Assembly (NCBI GenBank): GCA_900766185.1
Contig: CAAFUL010000017.1
Location: 1 to 20,558, forward strand
Length of the DNA: 20,558 nt
Reading direction: 5' to 3'
DNA from: an uncultured Johnsonella sp.
Lineage (GTDB): Bacteria; Bacillota; Clostridia; Lachnospirales; Lachnospiraceae
Under the pieces are notes generated by a model, which was given only the letters and a program-made list of their open reading frames with translations, was not told the origin of the DNA and did no database searches. Positions 15,830 through 20,558 of this stretch are shown here, in pieces. Position 1 is the first letter of the stretch. Every line of letters begins with the position of its first letter. A program made the translations under genes and the position numbers.

Positions 15830-17371
15830 ATGAAGAATGACATCATAGCTAATTCTTATAAAAAAGGCGATATGATAGAGCTTGATATAATAGATATGAG
15901 TACTACAGGGGAAGGCATCGGAAAAACCGGTGCCTTTACTTGGTTTGTAAAAGATAGTGTGGTAGGGGACAGAATAAGTGCAAGTGTTATGAAAACTAAG
16001 AAAAGTTACGGTTATGCAAGGCTTAATGAGGTGATAAAGCCTTCAAAGGATCGTATACAGCCCAAATGCAGCGTGGCAAGAGCCTGCGGCGGTTGCAGTC
16101 TGCAAAATATGTCCTATGAAAGTCAGCTTGAATTAAAGGATAAGATGATTATCAATAACCTTATAAGAATAGGCAAATTTCCAAAAGATTATTTTGTAGA
16201 TGAAACTGATTTAAAAGAAGAAAAAGATGTATGTATACATTACCCTATCATAGGTATGGAAAATCCTTGGAGATACAGAAATAAATCCATCTATCCCATT
16301 TCGTTAAAAAAAGGCAGTGCGGTATACGGCTTTTATGCGGCGAGGACACACAGTGTTATAGAGGTAGATGACTGCCTTATAGGTATAGAGGAAAATAAGT
16401 CTATAATGGAAGCCGTAATAGGATTTATAAAAAAACACAACATATCGGTGTATGATGAGGTGGCTCATAGGGGCTTAATAAGACATATACTTATAAGAAA
16501 AGGCTTTGCTACCGGTGAACTTATGGTTTGTGTGGTTGTAAATTCAGATAAACTTCCTCACAGTGAAAAACTGGTAGAAATATTATTAAAAGCTGCCGAT
16601 ATAAAAAGCATATCATACAATGTAAATACAGCTAAAAGCAATGTGATACTTGGAGAAAAGGAAGTAAACCTTTATGGTGACAGGTATATCTATGACTATA
16701 TAGCTGATATAAAATTCAGAATTTCAGCCAAATCATTCTTCCAGGTAAATCCTATACAGACGAGGAAGTTATACGATACGGTATTAAAATTTGCAAATTT
16801 AAGTAAAGATGAGACAGTATGGGATTTGTACTGCGGTATAGGGAGCATATCTTTGTATATGTCAAAGCAGGCAGGAAAGGTCTACGGTATAGAGATAGTT
16901 AATGCGGCGGTGGAAGATGCCTTGGAAAACGCCAAGTTAAATAAGATTGAAAATGTGAACTTTTTACTGGGAGAGGCAGAGAAGGTGCTACCTGAGCTCT
17001 ATGACAGAGCAAGTGCCAAGATGTTGAATAAAGAGTTTGAGGACAAAGATGAGATATCTGGCTTTGTGGAAATTGAGGAAGAGTACAGCATGGGAGGGAT
17101 AGAAAGTATTCCTATAAAGGATATACTTGAGGTGGATTGCCTTGTCCTGGACCCTCCAAGAAAAGGCTGCGATAAAGCCTGCCTTGATACGATACTTAAA
17201 ATAAAACCCAAAAGAATAGTCTACGTAAGCTGCGACAGCGCAACTTTGGCAAGGGATCTTGAGTATCTTTGTGAAAAGGAGTATGAGCTTAAGAAGGTGC
17301 AGGGTGTGGATATGTTCGGGTGGAGTATGCATGTGGAGACGGTAGTATTGATGTCAAGGAAAGACACATAA
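15830..17371 (+). CDS. rlmD: 23S rRNA (uracil-C5)-methyltransferase, RlmD/RlmCD type
   Basis: This SAM-dependent enzyme methylates uracil C5 in 23S rRNA (U1939 and, in the Gram-positive form RlmCD, also U747). The 513 residues include an N-terminal TRAM domain (about 8-65), four cysteines for a [4Fe-4S] cluster (C80, C86, C89 and C182), and the methyltransferase domain with VWDLYCGIGSISLYMS (331-346), LVLDPPRKGCD (438-448) and the catalytic cysteine C468 in VYVSCDSATLARDL. It is longer than the usual 450 because of an acidic insertion at about 389-432 between the SAM-binding part and DPPRKG. Start: ATG at 15830, 8 bases after AAAGGA; an in-frame TTG two codons earlier is less likely. Whether it makes one or both modifications cannot be told from sequence. 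Confidence 0.92.
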   Translation: MKNDIIANSYKKGDMIELDIIDMSTTGEGIGKTGAFTWFVKDSVVGDRISASVMKTKKSYGYARLNEVIKPSKDRIQPKCSVARACGGCSLQNMSYESQLELKDKMIINNLIRIGKFPKDYFVDETDLKEEKDVCIHYPIIGMENPWRYRNKSIYPISLKKGSAVYGFYAARTHSVIEVDDCLIGIEENKSIMEAVIGFIKKHNISVYDEVAHRGLIRHILIRKGFATGELMVCVVVNSDKLPHSEKLVEILLKAADIKSISYNVNTAKSNVILGEKEVNLYGDRYIYDYIADIKFRISAKSFFQVNPIQTRKLYDTVLKFANLSKDETVWDLYCGIGSISLYMSKQAGKVYGIEIVNAAVEDALENAKLNKIENVNFLLGEAEKVLPELYDRASAKMLNKEFEDKDEISGFVEIEEEYSMGGIESIPIKDILEVDCLVLDPPRKGCDKACLDTILKIKPKRIVYVSCDSATLARDLEYLCEKEYELKKVQGVDMFGWSMHVETVVLMSRKDT

Positions 17372-17502
17372 GAGGCTCAAAAGTCTTTGATATCAGGCGC
17401 TTTTCGGGTTTTGGCAGTTCCGGATAGGTCGAGTGGGTAATTGCTAGGCGGTAACTTATCCAAGGGCTGTTCCAAGGATAACTCCGGTTAAAGGTGTGAA
17501 TG

Positions 17503-17588
17503 TTGAGTTGCCGGATTAGATGTCAAAGAGTTGAGTTGCCGAGTTAGATGTCGGGGTAGTTGGGTGTTCGAGATAGATGTCAAAAAAT
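17503..17588. repeat. Three imperfect 28-29 bp tandem repeats
   Basis: Units at 17503-17530, 17531-17559 and 17560-17588. Units 1 and 2 both begin TTGAGTTGCCG and continue to TTAGATGTC; unit 3 is more diverged (TTGGGTGTTCGAGATAGATGTC). The shared core is TAGATGTC in the second half of each unit. Units abut without unique spacers, so it is not a CRISPR array. It may be a binding site cluster or decayed repeat. Confidence 0.7.
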
Positions 17589-17599
17589 TTTTCGAGTAC

Positions 17600-17628
17600 T
17601 GCAACAAAAACGATTTCTCATCTGTGTA
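17600..17628 (+). promoter_or_regulatory. Possible ECF-sigma promoter of the lipoprotein/sigma cassette
   Basis: TGCAAC (17600-17605) carries the AAC core common in ECF -35 elements. After 17 bases comes TGTGTA (17623-17628), roughly where an ECF -10 would lie. It sits 55 bases upstream of the lipoprotein ATG. No good sigma-A pair is seen. If real, it would let the encoded sigma factor control its own cassette. The motif match is loose. Confidence 0.3.
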
Positions 17629-17683
17629 TAGGGTGAAGGCGTAAGAAAACAGCCTATCATCAATGTATACGGAGGAATAAAAA

Positions 17684-18859
17684 ATGAGCTTGAACATCAT
17701 CAAAAAGGTGGCGGTATTTGCGCTTGCAGGAACCATGATCTTATCGCTTGCTGCCTGTGGGAGTACAAAGGATTCAGGAACAGAGGATTCATCTTCGGCA
17801 CAGGCTGAGTCTACGCAGGATGTCAAAGATAACTCTCTTGGCGGCTGGGAGGTTAACAACGAAAAGCTCTCCCTTGAAGAAAATGCCGAAGCGAAAGCTG
17901 CTTTTGAAAAGGCGACCGAAGGCTTGACAGGTTATGAATATGAACCAATCGCTTTGCTTGGCACGCAGATCGTGTCGGGAACGAACTACAGTATTTTGGC
18001 AAGAGGAAAGGCGGTTGTCCCTGACGCAGAACCATCTTATGAAATCATCACGATTTACGAGGATTTGGAGGGTAATGCAGAAATCCTTGGAGAGAAGGCA
18101 CTGGTCGGCGGAGAGGGTGAAGAAGCTGTCGGTGCGTTTACTGCGAATGACGGAGAGTATGGTTTCAGCAAGAATGCCGAAGTAAAGGCTATATTTGACA
18201 AAGCTTTTGACGGCCTTGTAGGTGCCTCCTATGAGGCGGTGGCTTATCTGGGTTCTGAGGTGGTTGCCGGAACGAATTATCTTGCACTGTTCAGAGAGAC
18301 ACCGACTGTTCCTGATGCAGAGCCCTCTTTTGCCCTCGTCACGGTATATGAGGATTTGGAGGGAAACACAAAAGTGCTGGGAATGAATGAGATTCTGCTT
18401 GATACAGAGGACGATGTTCCTTCCTCTGAAAATGTACAGATTCCCGATCCTTTTGAAGGCTTTTCCACTCTTGAACAGGCAGTAAAAGCTGCGGGTTTTG
18501 AAATGAGTGTACCTGATGCGCCTAAAGGGTATGAAACTGCTATCTATTGTGTGAATACCGGTACGCAGATGTTGGAGGTTATCTACAGTGATAAGGATCT
18601 TGAAAATGAAGACGCTGTAGAGGCATATCGCATCCGCAAGGCTATCGGGTCAGATGATATCAGCGGCGATTATAACGACTACAGTGAGAAAACGGAAGTT
18701 TCCGTATCCGGTAATCAGGTATCCCTAAAAGGTAATGATGGGAAAGTTTTTGTGGCTACATGGACTTCCGGTGAGTTTACCTATGCTATCGATATCGATA
18801 TGGACGGTCAGGGATTAAGCGGCGATGAGGTTATCGCTATGGTGAATGCCACAAAATAA
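17684..18859 (+). CDS. Lipoprotein with two cystatin-like repeats and an anti-sigma-type sensor domain
   Basis: A 391-residue lipoprotein: signal peptide with lipobox LAAC and lipidated C25, then a Ser/Glu/Asp linker. Two repeats of about 90 residues follow (52-141 and 150-239), each with a helix (AEAKAAFEKATEGLTGYEYE; NAEVKAIFDKAFDGLVGASY), a hairpin QIVSGTNY (95-102) or EVVAGTNY (192-199), and PDAEPS...YEDLEGN. The hairpin equals the QxVxG signature of cystatins (stefins have QVVAGTNY). The C-terminal domain (about 259-391) matches the outer domain of the anti-sigma factor two genes on: DISGDYNDY (325-333), VSLKGN, and TSGEFTYAI. GGAGGA lies 7 bases before the ATG. The gene is more GC-rich than rlmD (27 of 60 G/C in 18001-18060 against 17 of 60 in 16681-16740). 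Protease inhibition is an inference. Confidence 0.8.
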   Translation: MSLNIIKKVAVFALAGTMILSLAACGSTKDSGTEDSSSAQAESTQDVKDNSLGGWEVNNEKLSLEENAEAKAAFEKATEGLTGYEYEPIALLGTQIVSGTNYSILARGKAVVPDAEPSYEIITIYEDLEGNAEILGEKALVGGEGEEAVGAFTANDGEYGFSKNAEVKAIFDKAFDGLVGASYEAVAYLGSEVVAGTNYLALFRETPTVPDAEPSFALVTVYEDLEGNTKVLGMNEILLDTEDDVPSSENVQIPDPFEGFSTLEQAVKAAGFEMSVPDAPKGYETAIYCVNTGTQMLEVIYSDKDLENEDAVEAYRIRKAIGSDDISGDYNDYSEKTEVSVSGNQVSLKGNDGKVFVATWTSGEFTYAIDIDMDGQGLSGDEVIAMVNATK

Positions 18860-18879
18860 AAACACAGGAGAAAACCTTT

Positions 18880-19500
18880 ATGTTTGCTGAGAGAGTAGTG
18901 CTTCCGGCAGGAGCACGGTTACAATACATAGTCATGCGGGCTCTTTATGGGCGTACTATGCTCTCCGCAGACCTTGCAATGGCAAGCTCTCCATCCAAGG
19001 TTATTCCCTTTTTTGCGCATACGAAGACAGATGAGGGAATTGAAAGAGCATTTGATACACATGGAAACAGTATACTGCGCCTTGCCTATTCCTATCTGCA
19101 TAACATGGAAGATGCAAAAGACATACTTCAGGAGACGTTGATACGATATATGGACAAGGCTCCGGCTTTTGAAAATACATCCCATGAAAAGGCATGGCTG
19201 CTCCGGGTGGCGGCGAATCTTTCAAAAAACAAGATCGACTACAACAATATTCGAAAAACAGATGAACTGAACGAAGAGCTTGTGGCAGAGGAAAGGATGG
19301 ATCTTGAGTTTGTATGGGAAGCCGTAAAAGGATTATCTGCAGCGCAACGAGAGGCCATACACCTATTTTATCAGGAAGGATATTCTACTGCTCAGATTGC
19401 AGATATACTGAGTGAAAAGGAATCAACCGTCCGCTCTCATCTGAAAAGAGGTCGGGATAAATTAAAAGAAATTTTGAAGGAGGAATACGACTTTGGCTAA
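18880..19500 (+). CDS. ECF-type RNA polymerase sigma factor
   Basis: A 206-residue sigma-70 family protein of the extracytoplasmic-function class. Region 2 is at about 52-120 (FDTHGNSILRLAYSYLHNME, DAKDILQETLIRYM, KAWLLRVAANLSKNKIDYN) and region 4 at about 145-200 (LSAAQREAIHLFYQEGYSTA, IADILSEKESTVRSHLKRGR); there is no region 1 or 3. The first 50 residues (MFAERVVLPAGARLQYIV...) are an unusual extension, since most ECF factors begin about ten residues before region 2. The ATG at 18880 has AGGAG nine bases upstream, and later in-frame ATGs (18934, 18961, 18979) have none, so I kept it. The gene sits 20 bases after the lipoprotein gene and overlaps the anti-sigma gene by 8 bases. Confidence 0.9.
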   Translation: MFAERVVLPAGARLQYIVMRALYGRTMLSADLAMASSPSKVIPFFAHTKTDEGIERAFDTHGNSILRLAYSYLHNMEDAKDILQETLIRYMDKAPAFENTSHEKAWLLRVAANLSKNKIDYNNIRKTDELNEELVAEERMDLEFVWEAVKGLSAAQREAIHLFYQEGYSTAQIADILSEKESTVRSHLKRGRDKLKEILKEEYDFG

Positions 19501-20134
19501 ATATAACGAAATCATGTCAAAAGTGTCGGTTACTCCTGAAATGAGAGAAAGAGTTCTTTCCAATGTAGCCAAACATAGACAGCTTAAACAAAAGTCATCT
19601 GCGGGAAATGTAAAAAATAATCGCGGGTGGATGAGATGGGTTCCTGCATTAGCGGCGGCATGTTTCCTCTTGGTGGTAGGACTTCAGATCTATCATATCA
19701 ATCAGTCAACTGATGAACCGATTTACGTGGCATCTGATGGCATTACAGAATATGCTTCTCTTACTGAGTTAGAGGAAGCTGTGGGATTTGATATGCCTGA
19801 GCTTGAGGCGTTGCCGTTTGAAAAAACAGAAACGAGGTATACAGATGCTTTTGGTATAGCGCGAATTGATTATTATGGGTCTTCAGAAGAGCGCATTACA
19901 ATATCAAAAGGGAAGGATGACGGCACGGATGTTTCCGGTGATTATAATGAATATGCTTCTGTGATTGAGGAGCCGGTAGATGGTATAACGGTAACGCTTA
20001 AAGGTAACGAAGAAAGCTACAACCTCGCAATATGCACTGATGGCGAATATGCGTATGCCATCAGTGCCAATCTGGGAATATCCTATGAAATCCTTATGAA
20101 GATGATTCAAGTTATTATAACAAATACAGAATAA
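19493..20134 (+). CDS. Transmembrane anti-sigma factor with DUF4367-like outer domain
   Basis: A 213-residue single-span protein. The cytoplasmic part (1-46) would bind the sigma factor, TM is about 47-69 (WVPALAAACFLLVVGLQIYH), and the outer domain (about 85-210) is DUF4367-like: ASLTELEEAVGFDMPELE, a central tyrosine-rich beta region, DVSGDYNEY (146-154), VTLKGN (167-172) and TDGEYAYAI (182-190). The N-terminus lacks an obvious zinc-binding HxxxCxxC, so it is not a classic ZAS domain. The start is TTG at 19493, with AAGGAGG (19477-19483) nine bases upstream, inside the sigma gene; overlap and pairing with an ECF sigma make the anti-sigma role likely. An in-frame ATG at 19514 is an alternative. 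The outer domain matches the C-terminus of the nearby lipoprotein. Confidence 0.82.
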   Translation: MAKYNEIMSKVSVTPEMRERVLSNVAKHRQLKQKSSAGNVKNNRGWMRWVPALAAACFLLVVGLQIYHINQSTDEPIYVASDGITEYASLTELEEAVGFDMPELEALPFEKTETRYTDAFGIARIDYYGSSEERITISKGKDDGTDVSGDYNEYASVIEEPVDGITVTLKGNEESYNLAICTDGEYAYAISANLGISYEILMKMIQVIITNTE

Positions 20135-20161
20135 ACGATAGCTATAGAAGCAAGACAGACG

Positions 20162-20206
20162 AAGGCTCCTCACTACTGATTAGGTTCAGTGGCGAGGAGC
20201 CTTTTT
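20162..20206 (+). terminator. Rho-independent terminator of the sigma cassette
   Basis: AAGGCTCCTC (20162-20171) pairs perfectly with GAGGAGCCTT (20194-20203), with extra pairing inside the loop, and the stem ends in a run of five T (20202-20206). It lies 27 bases after the anti-sigma stop. Confidence 0.92.
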
Positions 20207-20345
20207 ACGCTTCGATTTCGATTGTGAGGCCGGATTTGAATTCCACGGTGAAGTGGTCGGCAAAGACGATGATCTTCTCGATGAGCTTTTTGACCAGAGC
20301 CTCATCAAACTCTGTGATGTCGGTTTTCTGCCCGGCGATGAAGTG
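20205..20345 (-). pseudogene. 3' remnant of a serine site-specific recombinase
   Basis: Read on the minus strand, the frame ending at a TAA (20207-20205) encodes HFIAGQKTDITEFDEALVKK, then LIEKIIVFADHFTVEFKSG and LTIEIEA. This is the typical C-terminal end of large serine recombinases of transposons and integrative elements in Clostridia (EFDEALVxxLIEK, ...FTVEFKSG). Only about 46 codons remain; the sequence further right is the IS3-type element, so the 5' part with the catalytic domain is missing from the window. The stop overlaps the terminator of the sigma cassette. The family call is from pattern recognition of the tail only. Confidence 0.7.
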
Positions 20346-20558
20346 TTGTGGTAAAATATAGTTGTAACAGTGGTGACTAATAAATATAATTATAAAATAG
20401 GAGAGTTTATTATTATGTCACAACAACACTACGAACCGGAGTTTAAGAAAAAACTCGTACGCCTTCATTTGGAAGAAGGACGTACACTGCAAAGCCTTTC
20501 TGCTGAGTATGGCGTTGCCAAATCAAGTATTACTATATGGTGTAGAAAATTTAGCAAA
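20344..20558 (+). mobile_element. IS3-family insertion sequence, left part
   Basis: The recombinase tail stops matching near 20343. From there TGTTGTGGTAAAAT looks like the start of an IS3-type terminal repeat (these begin with TG), followed by about 70 bases of leader and an orfA-type transposase gene. The element runs off the right edge, so the right end and target duplication cannot be seen, and the exact left end is uncertain by a few bases. Confidence 0.6.
20415..20558 (+). CDS. IS3-family transposase OrfA (partial, cut by window end)
   Basis: The first 48 codons of a transposase gene. The N-terminal helix-turn-helix of IS3/IS150 OrfA is visible: YEPEFKKKLVRLHLEEGRTL (6-25), then QSLSAEYGVAKSSITIWCRK (26-45). 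This part binds the IS ends; the catalytic DDE part (OrfB) would lie beyond the window. AGGAG (20399-20403) lies 11 bases upstream of the ATG. No stop occurs before the edge. Confidence 0.85.
   Translation, partial: MSQQHYEPEFKKKLVRLHLEEGRTLQSLSAEYGVAKSSITIWCRKFSK

Larger units (their letters stand above)
17372..17683 (+). other. Intergenic region between rlmD and the sigma-factor cassette
   Basis: No gene is convincing. The first third contains TTATCC (17456-17461) facing GGATAA (17476-17481), a weak dyad, and no clear terminator for rlmD. The middle holds three imperfect 28-29 bp repeats (17503-17588), listed separately. The last part has a possible ECF-type promoter (17600-17628) and the strong GGAGGA (17671-17676) for the lipoprotein gene. 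AT-rich core sequence gives way here to the more GC-rich cassette. Confidence 0.5.

Noticed and set aside
16988..17332. 114-codon minus-strand frame inside rlmD
   Set aside because: It is antisense to conserved RlmD motifs (DPPRKG, VSCDSATLARDL) and has no ribosome binding site.
17503..17588. CRISPR array
   Set aside because: The units abut with no unique spacers, are only three and are diverged; no cas gene is nearby.

Overview
The window looks like a chromosomal segment of a low-GC Firmicute, most likely an anaerobic Lachnospiraceae (Clostridia). The reasons are AT-rich coding sequence with heavy ATA/AGA codon use, strong GGAGG-type ribosome binding sites, AsnA-type asparagine synthetase, YhaM, MutS2 with an Smr domain, VanW/G5 and choline-binding-repeat surface proteins. 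A genus such as Lachnoanaerobaculum is possible, but the sequence alone does not prove it.

Layout. Bases 1-401 hold no convincing complete gene. A rightward block (402-7646) then carries asnA, the threonylcarbamoyl-AMP synthase ywlC, a tRNA-like T-arm remnant with a 47-codon ORF, a dCMP deaminase, nth, a DEDDh exonuclease, a 36-residue membrane peptide, a VanW/G5 cell-surface protein, an AIR-synthase-C-like protein and trmL. Several of these genes overlap or nearly touch, which suggests co-transcription. A leftward block (13087-7612) contains mutS2, an OmpR-type response regulator and a histidine kinase, ended by a clear terminator, then a separately expressed secreted choline-binding-type protein whose 3' end overlaps trmL convergently. 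A rightward block starting at a good sigma-A promoter (13189-13217) carries a membrane-anchored HtrA-like protein that has lost its catalytic triad, yhaM and the 23S rRNA uracil methyltransferase rlmD.

From about 17372 the character changes. After a gap with three imperfect 28-29 bp repeats comes a more GC-rich cassette (17684-20134): a lipoprotein with two cystatin-like repeats and a C-terminal domain, an ECF-type sigma factor, and a single-pass anti-sigma factor. The lipoprotein's C-terminal domain is homologous by eye to the extracytoplasmic domain of the anti-sigma factor. This is the most interesting system here: a sigma/anti-sigma pair beside a secreted protein carrying the same sensor domain plus putative protease-inhibitor folds. 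A strong terminator closes the cassette. It is followed by the 3' remnant of a serine recombinase on the minus strand, apparently cut by an IS3-family element that runs off the right edge. Composition, recombinase remnant and IS suggest that this end of the window is accessory, acquired DNA.

The core genes cover asparagine synthesis, tRNA/rRNA modification (YwlC, TrmL, RlmD), nucleotide and DNA maintenance (dCMP deaminase, Nth, DEDDh exonuclease, MutS2), RNA turnover (YhaM) and envelope functions (VanW/G5, choline-binding protein, HtrA-like protein, two-component system).
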